This document shows, in pieces, positions 15,736 through 24,372 of a DNA stretch of 64,000 nucleotides. The position numbers were made by a program, and so were the translations under genes. Where the stretch lies: positions 20,104 to 84,103 of the forward strand of contig JAAYAG010000079.1 in the NCBI GenBank assembly GCA_012719495.1, given 5' to 3'. How positions within the stretch are numbered: position 1 is the stretch's first letter; every line of letters starts with the position of its first letter. The notes under the pieces are model-generated. The model saw nothing but the letters and a program-made list of their open reading frames with translations, searched no databases and had not been told where the DNA came from. The stretch is from Bacteroidales bacterium. Its GTDB lineage: Bacteria; Bacteroidota; Bacteroidia; Bacteroidales; Prolixibacteraceae.

Positions 15736-18504
15736 TTATTCTTTTATAAACTTCGAAGCAAAATATTGCCCATCCCTATCAATGCACCTCACTATGTATA
15801 TTCCTTTCCGAAGTGCAGAAATATCCAAATTGACTCCGTCTGTTTGCCAATTAACAAGCACATTGGCCTTTTCTCCCAATACCGAATAAACCCCTTGTAT
15901 TACCAGTTGCTCTCCTTTTATGAAAAGCTGGGTGTTTGCAGGGTTGGGAAAGGCACAAATGGTAGGCTTAAGAATAGAGCGATTCTCAACCGCCGAAATA
16001 TTGGCATGTTGAAACTCTCGCGTTGAGAAAATTTTAAACTCTCCCGGAGCCAAACTCAAATCAAGCGAAGCATTACTCACTGTAAATGATTCTTTATTAT
16101 AATAATCGAACCATCGTCCACCTACTGGAAGGGTAAGTGCTACCACTTCTTCATCGAGAGAAAAGTTACCCAAAATTACAACATAATTATTGTCAGATAT
16201 ATACACAATCTTTTTTAGCGCTTCGGAAAGAGAATACGTAAATTCTTCAGAGGAGAATTCTTCATAATTTCTTTTCAAATAATTTAAATCGGCATACACT
16301 CTATACAGCTTAACCCGATCCTGATCGAGAGTATAATCCCAACGTACGGGTTTGGTCGCAAGCCGGCAGCCATCACTTACTGTCACAGCATCATCGCAAG
16401 TATTTATAGAATAATCATACCCCAACTCACCAAACTGCCAAATCATTTTGGGACCAGGCAATAAAAGATGAAACGTTGCATTAAGTTTCATTCTGTCGAT
16501 AGCTGTATTAAACTGTTTTATATCATAATTGCCCACTGCATTGCCCCATGTCAGGCACTTATAGGTAAGCCGTTCTTCATCATGACTTTCCTGATACGCA
16601 ATAAGGTTTGGTTCGCTCCACCCTCTGTATGAATAAATAGCTCCAGCCAAATTTGACTTGTTGTTTTCGAGATACCCCATAGCCGATTCTCCGTAATTAT
16701 AATTCATATTGCCCCAAAACAGCAAACCGTGCCCGGCTAATTCTTTCTCTTCGCTGTTATCGGCCAAATGCTCGCAAATAACCAAAGCTCCTGGCTTTCG
16801 TTTCCATATTTCATCGGCCATACGTTTTAGATTGGCAATCCTGCTAGAATCATAATCACTTCCCCAGCTATTTGCAGGGTATGGAGTATTCGAGAAACCT
16901 TTTGTAAAGTCGAACCGAAAACCATCAATGCGGTATTCATTCATCCAAAAACTGTTAATACTATCTACAAGCTCACGGGTATAAGTACTTTCATGATTGA
17001 AATCGTACCCCCACTGCGCATCAGGATTCTGAAAATTCGAAACAACGTTATACCATGGATTATCAGCGCTCGGCCGTTTATTCGCAGAATCCCAATACAT
17101 TTGAACCAGCGGGCTCTGCCCAAAACTATGGTTCAACACCATATCGATCACTATGGCTATGCCTCTTTTATGACACTCGTCTACAAGTCGTTTCAGATCG
17201 TCTTTAGGCCCGTAATATTTATCAGGGGCAAAATAAAACGAAGGATTGTAGCCCCAACTACTATTCCCTTCGAACTCATTGACCGGCATAAGTTCAAGAA
17301 CGTTAATCTGCAAGTCTTCCAGATAATCGAGTTTATCGATCACCGCCTGAAATGAATGTTCGTCAGTAAAATCGCGAATAAGCAATTCGTAAATAATCAA
17401 CTGATTATTTGCAGGAATAGTGAATTCGTTCACTTCCCATTGGTAAGGCTGTTGACCGGCTTTTACCACCGTGGCTATTTGTTCAATCTTCCCCTCAGAG
17501 TGTTGCAGCAACCCGGGATAAGTTGTGTTACTAATGTATTTATCATTCCATGGATCCAAAATCTTCTCTGAATATGGATCGGCAATAAGTAACTCCCCAT
17601 CGATAAGATACTGAAAAGCATACTCTTTCCCAGCAATTAATCCATCAATATCTATCCAAAAATAGTCGCCATCACGGTTCATTTGAAAAGAATTCTTTGG
17701 CCGCCAACCATTGAAATCTCCCAAAACAAACACATTTTCTTTATTCGGTGCAAAAAGCACAAGCCTTAACGACTGATCACTCAAGTAAGTTATCCCCTTT
17801 TGTGCCCCCGCTGGTCGCGGACTCTCAGGTGTTCCAGTTGAAACACAAATAAATGCAGAATCAGAAACGAGTTGCCCATCTTGGCTTTCAGCAACAACGA
17901 GAACCATATGTTCTCCTGCAGAATTGAACGAGAAATCGTGGTGAATTTCCGTACCAGTATTCTGTCCGACGAGCTCATGATCAACATATAGCTTTAAATT
18001 GGCTAACGAACCTGCAATAGCTGAAAAAGTGTATTGCTTATCAATCTGAAGGATGAAGTTATTTGAAGGAAATAGCAAATCAACGTTCAATCCATTCTGA
18101 TAAACCACAACAAATAAGTCATTAGTCTGCTTGTTACCAGCCGAATTACGAAAAACAAACGAAAGATTCACTACTTGCTTTCCTTCCGGAACATTGTAGA
18201 AATCGAGTATGCTAGGCGTAATGACCAACTCATAAATCCCATCGCCTTTAAATGTTAATTTTGGTTGGGTAGCATTTTGTCCCCACTGTCCTATAACATA
18301 CTGCCAATTCCCATCTCCTTCAACGCCAACACCCGTATGTGCATACAAATCTTCAGAAAAAGCTCCCAAGCGAGGTTCCTTTTTCGAATCGAAGATGATC
18401 TTTACCGACTGACCGGCAACAGGAAAGGCAGGCTCGGTAGTTATTTGCCCGGCAACACTCAAGGTAAAGCAAAGTATTATTAGAAAAATAAGGTGTCTTT
18501 TCAT
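15736..18504 (-). CDS. Exported GH13 alpha-amylase with T9SS sorting domain
   Basis: A 922-residue secreted amylase. Domains in order: signal peptide (1-19); a beta-sandwich module (about 20-137) resembling the modules of the protein at 53413; a second Ig-like module (about 138-225); a CBM48-like domain (about 238-312, FAPNKENVFVLGDFNGW); the GH13 barrel (about 365-770) with D532 (GFRFDFTKG), E578 (VICEH) and D642 (ESHDEE) as nucleophile, acid/base and stabiliser; a beta domain; and a T9SS sorting domain (about 850-922, CAFPNPANTQLFIKG to GIYIVRC). It should cut alpha-1,4-glucan at or outside the cell surface. It stands alone, converging on the acyltransferase gene. A LacI-type palindrome lies about 120 bases upstream. 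Confidence 0.95.
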   Translation of the reverse strand: MKRHLIFLIILCFTLSVAGQITTEPAFPVAGQSVKIIFDSKKEPRLGAFSEDLYAHTGVGVEGDGNWQYVIGQWGQNATQPKLTFKGDGIYELVITPSILDFYNVPEGKQVVNLSFVFRNSAGNKQTNDLFVVVYQNGLNVDLLFPSNNFILQIDKQYTFSAIAGSLANLKLYVDHELVGQNTGTEIHHDFSFNSAGEHMVLVVAESQDGQLVSDSAFICVSTGTPESPRPAGAQKGITYLSDQSLRLVLFAPNKENVFVLGDFNGWRPKNSFQMNRDGDYFWIDIDGLIAGKEYAFQYLIDGELLIADPYSEKILDPWNDKYISNTTYPGLLQHSEGKIEQIATVVKAGQQPYQWEVNEFTIPANNQLIIYELLIRDFTDEHSFQAVIDKLDYLEDLQINVLELMPVNEFEGNSSWGYNPSFYFAPDKYYGPKDDLKRLVDECHKRGIAIVIDMVLNHSFGQSPLVQMYWDSANKRPSADNPWYNVVSNFQNPDAQWGYDFNHESTYTRELVDSINSFWMNEYRIDGFRFDFTKGFSNTPYPANSWGSDYDSSRIANLKRMADEIWKRKPGALVICEHLADNSEEKELAGHGLLFWGNMNYNYGESAMGYLENNKSNLAGAIYSYRGWSEPNLIAYQESHDEERLTYKCLTWGNAVGNYDIKQFNTAIDRMKLNATFHLLLPGPKMIWQFGELGYDYSINTCDDAVTVSDGCRLATKPVRWDYTLDQDRVKLYRVYADLNYLKRNYEEFSSEEFTYSLSEALKKIVYISDNNYVVILGNFSLDEEVVALTLPVGGRWFDYYNKESFTVSNASLDLSLAPGEFKIFSTREFQHANISAVENRSILKPTICAFPNPANTQLFIKGEQLVIQGVYSVLGEKANVLVNWQTDGVNLDISALRKGIYIVRCIDRDGQYFASKFIKE

Positions 18505-18624
18505 AGCTTAATTTATTATCTGCTAAACAAAATCCTGTACTAGCCCTGTAAAATTAAGCCATTTTATAATTGCTTGCGGTGGCAAAGCAATGCCCGAGAG
18601 CAAAAAAACACCGAAAACGAAATC

Positions 18625-18636
18625 GCAAACGTTTGC
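18625..18636. promoter_or_regulatory. LacI-family-type operator candidate upstream of the GH13 gene
   Basis: GCAAACGTTTGC is a perfect 12-bp palindrome centred on CpG, the form bound by LacI/PurR-type regulators. It lies 121-132 bases upstream of the GH13 start codon and after the valS terminator in minus-strand direction. No exact second copy is seen upstream of the locus at 52.9 kb. The remainder of 18505-18657 has no exact TAnnTTTG element that I can find. Confidence 0.45.
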
Positions 18637-18657
18637 AGAAAAATGTTTTACAACAGG

Positions 18658-18711
18658 AAAAATGAAAACTCCTCCGGCATTCACTTAATAAGTAACACCG
18701 AAGGAGTTTTA
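18658..18711 (-). terminator. Rho-independent terminator of valS
   Basis: The minus strand shows a stem AAAACTCCTTCGG (18710-18698) with CCGGAGGAGTTTT (18677-18665), one mismatch, and then a T-rich tail. It starts about 20 bases after the valS stop. Confidence 0.85.
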
Positions 18712-18729
18712 GATTATTGCTTGTAACTG

Positions 18730-21360
18730 TTACTTCAATGAAGCTATACGCTCTTCAATAGAACGGATTTTATCTTCAGCATCAGCCTGTTTTTTCCTTT
18801 CGTTTTCAACAACTTGAGCTGGCGCACCGCTAACAAATTTCTCGTTCCCAAGTTTTGCCATAACCGATCTTAAAAACCCTTGAGTATATGCCAATTCCTC
18901 TCCTAGCTTTTTCAGTTCTGCTTCAACATCAACTTTTTCACCCAAATCAACAAAGAATCCTGAGGTTTTAACAAGGAATGAAACAGCGCCTTTTTTGTCT
19001 TCGCTGGTCATTTCTATTTCAGAGAGGTTTCCAAGCTTAACCAAAATAGGATTATAATAGCCAACAAATCCTTTACTGCCTTCGTTTACAAACAACTTAA
19101 TCGTATCTTTAAACGCTATATTGTTATTTTTCCTAATATTCCGTATTCCGGTTACAGCTTCCTTCACGTCTTCAAAATTTTCGAGCATTTCCGGATTTAC
19201 CTGTGAAGCTTTGGGCTGCAACGAAACCATGATACTCTCCCTGTCAGCACGTTGCAACAACAACTGCCAAATTTCCTCAGTAATAAATGGCATGAAAGGA
19301 TGTAATAACCGCATCAACTTATCGAAAAGCTCGATTACTTCATCGTACGTTTTCTGGTCAATGGGTTGCTGGTATGCGGGTTTAACAATTTCGAGCAACC
19401 ACGATGAAAATTCATCACGAACCGTGGTATATATAAGCATTAATGCATCTGAAATACGAAAGCGGGCAAAGTGCTCGTCCATTTCACAAATCACATTGCT
19501 CAGTTTGTTAGAAAACCACTCAACAGCAAGTTTTGAATGCTCTGGTTGAGGCAACGAAGCATCAACATCCCAATTCTTTACCAAACGGAAAGCATTCCAA
19601 ATTTTAGCTGAAAAATTACGTCCCTGCTCGGTAAGTGCCTCATCAAAAAGCAAATCGTTGCCCGCAGGTGAACTTAGCAGCATGCCTACCCTAACGCCAT
19701 CTGCGCCATATTGCTCTATCAGGTCGAGCGGATCTGGTGAATTTCCAAGCGATTTCGACATCTTCCGACGAAGTTTATCGCGAACAATTCCGGTAAAATA
19801 TACATTTTTAAAAGGCATTTTGCCTCTGAACTCATATCCGGCAATAATCATACGGGCAACCCAAAAGAAAATAATCTCAGGTGCAGTTACCAAGTCATTG
19901 GTCGGATAATAATATTTTATATCGTTATTTTCCGGATCCGAAATTCCATTAAAAACAGAAATTGGCCACAACCACGACGAAGCCCAAGTATCGAGGACAT
20001 CCTCATCCTGGCGTAAATCACTAATTGTAAGATTGTTGTTTCCTGTTTTTTGCTTTGCTAATTCTAAAGCTTCGTCGGCCGTTACAGCCACCACATAGCT
20101 GCCATCGGCTAAATAATAGACTGGAATTTGATGCCCCCACCATAGCTGACGACTTATACACCAGTCTTTTACATTACTCATCCAATGGCGGTAAAGATTT
20201 TTGAATTTCGATGGATGAAAAACAATCTCATCATTTTCAACAGCATCGAGTGCCGGTTTAGCCAATTTTTGCATGGCAATAAACCATTGCGCGGATAACC
20301 GGGGTTCAATAACCACATCAGTCCGCTCTGAATAGCCGATTTTATTAGTATAATCTTCAACTTTAACAAGATTTCCGGCAACTTCGAGCATTGGCACTAT
20401 TTGCTTTCTGGCTTCAAAACGATCAACTCCAACCAGCAACTGAGCTTTTTCACTTAATGTTCCATCATCGTTGAATGTATCAATAGTTTCCAGATTGTGG
20501 CGCATACCAATCTCGTAGTCGTTGATATCGTGAGCTGGTGTAATCTTAAGACACCCTGTACCGAATTCCATGTCGACATATTCATCTTGAATAATTGGAA
20601 TACTCCGAAGGATAAGCGGAACTAACACCCGTTTTCCTTTCAAATGGAGAAAACGTGAATCATTGGGGTTTACACACACCGCTGTGTCACCGAGAATGGT
20701 TTCGGGGCGTGTTGTTGCAACAGTTACCCACTCGTCATCGGTTCCTTCTATTTTATACCTAACATAGTAAAGTTTCGATTTTTCTTCTTTATAGTTTACT
20801 TCTTCATCGGAAACGGCAGTTTTTGCTTGCGGATCCCAATTTACCATTCGTACTCCCCTATAAATGTATCCCTTATTGTAAAGATCGACAAAAACTTTTA
20901 ACACTGAATACGAACGTTCATCGTCCATTGTAAAGGCTGTACGATCCCAGTCGCACGAAGCACCAAGTTTTTTCAACTGCTCTAAAATAATGCCACCATG
21001 TTTATTCGTCCAATCCCAGGCGTGGTTCAAGAATTCTTCACGTGATAGATTCGCCTTCTCAATACCTTCTGCCTTAAGTTTGGAAACAACTTTAGCTTCG
21101 GTAGCAATTGAGGCATGGTCGGTACCAGGTACCCAGCATGCATTTTTGCCCAACATGCGAGCCCTTCTAACCAAAATATCCTGAATTGTATTGTTGAGCA
21201 TATGCCCCATGTGTAAAACACCTGTAACATTTGGAGGAGGAATTACAACGGTATAGGGTTCTCTACTATCGGGTTCAGAGTGGAAAAATTTGTTGCTCAA
21301 CCAATATTGGTACCATTTGTTTTCTACTGCTGTAGAATCATATTTACTGGGAATTTCCAT
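18730..21360 (-). CDS. valS: Valyl-tRNA synthetase
   Basis: An 876-residue class I aminoacyl-tRNA synthetase of full length. HIGH-type motif HMGH at residues 50-53 within [15 protein letters not shown], the editing (CP1) domain with [20 protein letters not shown] within [16 protein letters not shown] near 530, the anticodon-binding domain, and a C-terminal coiled coil (about 810-876) typical of ValRS. It charges tRNA-Val in the cytoplasm. A TATTTTTG element 41-48 bases upstream gives it its own promoter, downstream of a separate structured RNA, and a terminator follows. Confidence 0.98.
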   Translation of the reverse strand: MEIPSKYDSTAVENKWYQYWLSNKFFHSEPDSREPYTVVIPPPNVTGVLHMGHMLNNTIQDILVRRARMLGKNACWVPGTDHASIATEAKVVSKLKAEGIEKANLSREEFLNHAWDWTNKHGGIILEQLKKLGASCDWDRTAFTMDDERSYSVLKVFVDLYNKGYIYRGVRMVNWDPQAKTAVSDEEVNYKEEKSKLYYVRYKIEGTDDEWVTVATTRPETILGDTAVCVNPNDSRFLHLKGKRVLVPLILRSIPIIQDEYVDMEFGTGCLKITPAHDINDYEIGMRHNLETIDTFNDDGTLSEKAQLLVGVDRFEARKQIVPMLEVAGNLVKVEDYTNKIGYSERTDVVIEPRLSAQWFIAMQKLAKPALDAVENDEIVFHPSKFKNLYRHWMSNVKDWCISRQLWWGHQIPVYYLADGSYVVAVTADEALELAKQKTGNNNLTISDLRQDEDVLDTWASSWLWPISVFNGISDPENNDIKYYYPTNDLVTAPEIIFFWVARMIIAGYEFRGKMPFKNVYFTGIVRDKLRRKMSKSLGNSPDPLDLIEQYGADGVRVGMLLSSPAGNDLLFDEALTEQGRNFSAKIWNAFRLVKNWDVDASLPQPEHSKLAVEWFSNKLSNVICEMDEHFARFRISDALMLIYTTVRDEFSSWLLEIVKPAYQQPIDQKTYDEVIELFDKLMRLLHPFMPFITEEIWQLLLQRADRESIMVSLQPKASQVNPEMLENFEDVKEAVTGIRNIRKNNNIAFKDTIKLFVNEGSKGFVGYYNPILVKLGNLSEIEMTSEDKKGAVSFLVKTSGFFVDLGEKVDVEAELKKLGEELAYTQGFLRSVMAKLGNEKFVSGAPAQVVENERKKQADAEDKIRSIEERIASLK

Positions 21361-21400
21361 CAGACAAAATTTAAGATCAATGGTTTTTAAAAAATCGGTA

Positions 21401-21408
21401 CAAAAATA
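21401..21408 (-). promoter_or_regulatory. -7 promoter element for valS
   Basis: The minus strand reads TATTTTTG (TAnnTTTG), 41-48 bases upstream of the valS ATG and downstream of the small-RNA terminator. This allows valS to be transcribed independently of that RNA. Confidence 0.5.
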
Positions 21409-21452
21409 AAAAAATTGAGATTGGATGTGAGAGAATATTCAGAAATAGGCAC

Positions 21453-21482
21453 AAAAAAAAGGAGACATCGTCTGATGTCTCC
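21453..21482 (-). terminator. Terminator of the candidate small RNA
   Basis: Stem GGAGACATC (21461-21469) with GATGTCTCC (21474-21482), 4-nt loop; the minus strand continues with eight T (21460-21453). The + strand side lacks a T-run. Confidence 0.88.
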
Positions 21483-21565
21483 CAAAAAACTATCCCCCAA
21501 ACTAAAACGCCAAACATGAAAAAGACTTGATCTGACTGAAATCAATCATGTTTGTAATTGATTTC
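21453..21565 (-). ncRNA. Candidate structured small RNA between ald and valS
   Basis: The minus strand has a complete small transcription unit of about 110 nt. A promoter (-33 TTTG at 21602-21599, 20-base spacer, -7 TATATTTG at 21578-21571) is followed at the expected start by a 9-bp hairpin (21565-21557 with 21546-21538). The loop carries CAAACATG (21554-21547), which is perfectly complementary to CATGTTTG at 21518-21511, so a pseudoknot or alternative fold is possible. A G-rich/U-rich linker and a 9-bp terminator stem with eight U end it. A 15-codon frame (21549-21502, MIDFSQIKSFSCLAF) lies inside and has no valine, so classical valS attenuation by leader peptide is unlikely. Expression is not shown; this is inference from structure. 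Confidence 0.6.
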
Positions 21566-21570
21566 TGATA

Positions 21571-21602
21571 CAAATATACAGCCTCTAGATTTATCCTCCA
21601 AA
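21571..21602 (-). promoter_or_regulatory. Full Bacteroidota promoter (-33 and -7) for the candidate small RNA
   Basis: TTTG (21602-21599), a 20-base spacer, and TATATTTG (21578-21571) on the minus strand. Both boxes and the spacing fit the consensus; this is the best-formed promoter in the window. The stretch 21603-21736, up to the ald stop codon, is AT-rich with no other feature seen. Confidence 0.75.
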
Positions 21603-21736
21603 TATTTGCATCATTTTTTTTGATGTTTTTTGTAGTTTTTTTTAATGTTTTTCAAACTGATTTAATTTTCAATAATTTACAAAGAGCAAATTATTATCCC
21701 CTTCCTATTGACTTTGTCATTTTGATTGCTTATGTG

Positions 21737-22849
21737 TTACAAAATATCATCAACAGGGCAAAGTGTATGTCCAAAAGCTTCTGCAACTCCAGGATAAACT
21801 ACTTTCCCCAAAGCAATATTTATGCCTTTTTTCAACGGCTCTGATCTTTTGCAGGCATTCTTCCAGCCATTATTGGCAATATCGAGTGCAAAAGGAAGGG
21901 TTGCATTTGTAAGGGCAATGGTTGATGTTCGGGGAACAGCCCCGGGCATATTGGCGACACAATAGTGAATAATATTGTCAACTGTAAATGTTGGATTATC
22001 GTGAGTTGTTGCTCGTGTTGTCTCAATACATCCTCCTTGGTCAACAGCAACATCAACAAGCACCGTTCCCGGTTTCATTGTTACCAGCATCTCACGTTTT
22101 ATCAACGAAGGAGCTTTCGCCCCAGGAATAAGCACTGCACCAATGATAAGATCGTGCGACGGGACCAACTCCCGGATATTGTATTCATTGCTCATCATGG
22201 TTTTCACATTCGCAGGCATAATATCATCGAGATACCGGAGCCGTTTCAAGCTAACATCCATTACAGTAACATCAGCACCAAGGCCTGCTGCCATTTTTGC
22301 TGCTTCGGTGCCTACAATACCGCCACCAAGAATAAGAACCTTTGCTGGCGGAACCCCGGCAACACCACCAAGAAGCACCCCTCGCCCGCCAAAAGTCTTT
22401 TCAAGGTATTTGGCACCTTCCTGCACCGACATTCTTCCAGCTACTTCCGACATTGGCATCAACAAAGGCAAAGACCGGTCGCTATTTTCAACAGTTTCGT
22501 AGGCAATGCAAACTGCGTTGGAACGTATCATCTCAAGGGTTAGTCTTTCTGATGATGCAAAATGAAAGTAAGTAAATACAATTTGTCCATCTCTTGTTAA
22601 ATTGTATTCCTCAGCAATAGGTTCCTTTACTTTCAGAATCATTTCAGCTTTTTGGTATACATCTTCAATACTTGGCAATATAACAGCTCCTACAGACTCA
22701 TAATCGGCATCTGTAAATCCACTTCCAACGCCAGCGAAATGCTGTATTAGTACCTTATGTTTATGTCTTACAAGTTCACCAGCACCTGCAGGGGTTAAAG
22801 CCACCCTGTTTTCGTTATTTTTTATTTCTTTAGGAATCCCTATAATCAT
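21737..22849 (-). CDS. ald: Alanine dehydrogenase
   Basis: A 370-residue NAD-dependent enzyme that interconverts L-alanine and pyruvate plus ammonia. Hallmarks: MIIGIPKEIKNNENRVALTPAG at the N-terminus, lysine in KVKEP near residue 74, the active-site histidine in YFHFAS near 96, the NAD-binding glycine loop LGGGIVGTEAAKMAAGLGADVTVMD (about 172-197), and the C-terminal VANMPGAVPRTST. Length fits the family. The gene is alone on the minus strand; a TATTTTTG element lies 26-33 bases upstream. Used in nitrogen assimilation or alanine use. Confidence 0.97.
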   Translation of the reverse strand: MIIGIPKEIKNNENRVALTPAGAGELVRHKHKVLIQHFAGVGSGFTDADYESVGAVILPSIEDVYQKAEMILKVKEPIAEEYNLTRDGQIVFTYFHFASSERLTLEMIRSNAVCIAYETVENSDRSLPLLMPMSEVAGRMSVQEGAKYLEKTFGGRGVLLGGVAGVPPAKVLILGGGIVGTEAAKMAAGLGADVTVMDVSLKRLRYLDDIMPANVKTMMSNEYNIRELVPSHDLIIGAVLIPGAKAPSLIKREMLVTMKPGTVLVDVAVDQGGCIETTRATTHDNPTFTVDNIIHYCVANMPGAVPRTSTIALTNATLPFALDIANNGWKNACKRSEPLKKGINIALGKVVYPGVAEAFGHTLCPVDDIL

Positions 22850-22874
22850 AGCTTCACGTTTAAATATTATATTT

Positions 22875-22882
22875 CAAAAATA
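22875..22882 (-). promoter_or_regulatory. -7 promoter element for ald
   Basis: The minus strand reads TATTTTTG, an exact TAnnTTTG match in the divergent region between ald and the aminotransferase gene. Confidence 0.45.
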
Positions 22883-23065
22883 AGAGTACATACAAATGGA
22901 AAACATGATAAAAACCATAAATATTAGAGGATATTCATTAATATACGAACTTTTTGAACAATTGTTCCAGCATCCTTTTGATGCGTTACAAATTACAAAG
23001 AATTAATTCATTCTCGACAACGAAACTAAAGTCTAAGCTTATTTTTTATTTCAAATTGTTAGTTA

Positions 23066-23073
23066 TATCTTTG
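23066..23073 (+). promoter_or_regulatory. -7 promoter element for the aminotransferase gene
   Basis: TATCTTTG matches TAnnTTTG and lies 29-36 bases upstream of the ATG at 23102. Confidence 0.5.
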
Positions 23074-23101
23074 GGCGATTTGTTAAAATACAAGTTTTTA
23101 T

Positions 23102-24301
23102 ATGCCTGAAGTATCAAAAAGGGGCGTCCGAATGCCCGAATCTCCAATTCGTAAATTGGTTCCTTTCGCAGATAAAGCAAAAGCTGCAGGAAAAAAAGTA
23201 TACCACCTAAACATAGGACAACCTGATTTGCCTACGCCGAAAATTGCCATGGAGGCCATCCAAAACATTAAGCGGGAAATACTTGAATATAGTCCAAGTG
23301 AAGGAATTAGATCGTATCGCGAGAAATTAGTCGGTTATTACAAAAAATTCAAGATTGATATCGATGCCAACGATATAATAATAACTGCTGGTGGTTCTGA
23401 AGCGGTTACCTATGCATTTCTGGCTTGTCTCGATCCTGGAGACGAAATTATTGTTCCCGAACCTTCTTATGCCAATTATACAGCCTTTGCAATAGTTGCA
23501 GGAGCAATTGTTAAAACCATTCCTTCGAAGATTGAAGATGGCTTTTCACTTCCACCAGTTGAGGAATTTGAAAAACTCATTACGCCCCGCACTAAAGGAA
23601 TTTTAATATGTAATCCGAATAATCCAACTGGGTATTTGTACACACAAACCGAAATGTACAAGATCAGAGATTTGGTTAAGAAATATGATTTATACCTTTT
23701 CTCCGACGAAGTTTACCGTGAATTCTGCTACACTGGAGCTCCTTATATCTCAGCATTCCACCTTGAAGGAATTGAGAACAACGTTGTCCTTATCGACTCT
23801 GTTTCGAAGCGTTACAGTGAATGTGGAATCAGAATTGGAGCACTCATTACAAAAAATAAAGCACTGAGGCATAATGTAATAAAATTTTGTCAGGCAAGGT
23901 TAAGCCCCCCCCTTATTGGGCAGCTTATCGCCGAAGCCTCACTCGATACGCCTGAGGAATATATGCTTGAAGTTTACAACGAATATGTAGAAAGAAGAAA
24001 ATTCCTGATCGATGGTCTTAATCGAATCGATGGGGTATATTCGCCTATTCCAATGGGAGCTTTTTACACAGTAGCCAAACTTCCTGTTGATGATTCAGAT
24101 AAGTTCTGCGAATGGCTCCTCAGTGATTTCTCATACGAAAACCAAACCATTTTCATGGCTCCGGCATCGGGTTTTTACACCACTCCCGGACTTGGTAAAA
24201 ATGAGGTCAGAATTGCCTATGTGCTAAAAAAAGAAGACTTGGCTATCTCGTTGAAAATCCTTGAAGAAGCCTTAAAAGTTTATCCAGGGAGGACAAAGTA
24301 A
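23102..24301 (+). CDS. PLP-dependent class I/II aminotransferase (aspartate aminotransferase-like)
   Basis: A 399-residue fold-type I aminotransferase. Visible family features are LNIGQPDLPTP near residue 37, TAGGSEAVTYAF (cofactor phosphate contact), CNPNNPTGYLYT near 168-180, SDEVYREFCY with the PLP-pyridine aspartate near 202, and the Schiff-base lysine in DSVSKRYSECGIRIG near 238. A C-terminal NEVRIAYVLKKEDL supplies the substrate-carboxylate arginine. It probably moves the amino group of aspartate or an aromatic/branched amino acid to 2-oxoglutarate; the exact donor cannot be read. Divergent from ald, with its own promoter element. Confidence 0.93.
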   Translation: MPEVSKRGVRMPESPIRKLVPFADKAKAAGKKVYHLNIGQPDLPTPKIAMEAIQNIKREILEYSPSEGIRSYREKLVGYYKKFKIDIDANDIIITAGGSEAVTYAFLACLDPGDEIIVPEPSYANYTAFAIVAGAIVKTIPSKIEDGFSLPPVEEFEKLITPRTKGILICNPNNPTGYLYTQTEMYKIRDLVKKYDLYLFSDEVYREFCYTGAPYISAFHLEGIENNVVLIDSVSKRYSECGIRIGALITKNKALRHNVIKFCQARLSPPLIGQLIAEASLDTPEEYMLEVYNEYVERRKFLIDGLNRIDGVYSPIPMGAFYTVAKLPVDDSDKFCEWLLSDFSYENQTIFMAPASGFYTTPGLGKNEVRIAYVLKKEDLAISLKILEEALKVYPGRTK

Positions 24302-24372
24302 AATTAAATGAATAATCATAGCCAATTTTAAATAAAATAATTATTTTCAACCCATGATTAATAGTTGGGGAT

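Noticed and set aside
21361..21602. T-box riboswitch or valine attenuator before valS
   Set aside because: No T-box sequence is visible, the small frame has no valine codon, and valS has its own -7 element after the terminator.
22143..22575. Long open frames on the + strand opposite ald
   Set aside because: They lie fully inside ald, whose motifs are certain, and their translation has no recognisable pattern; they are codon-bias shadows.
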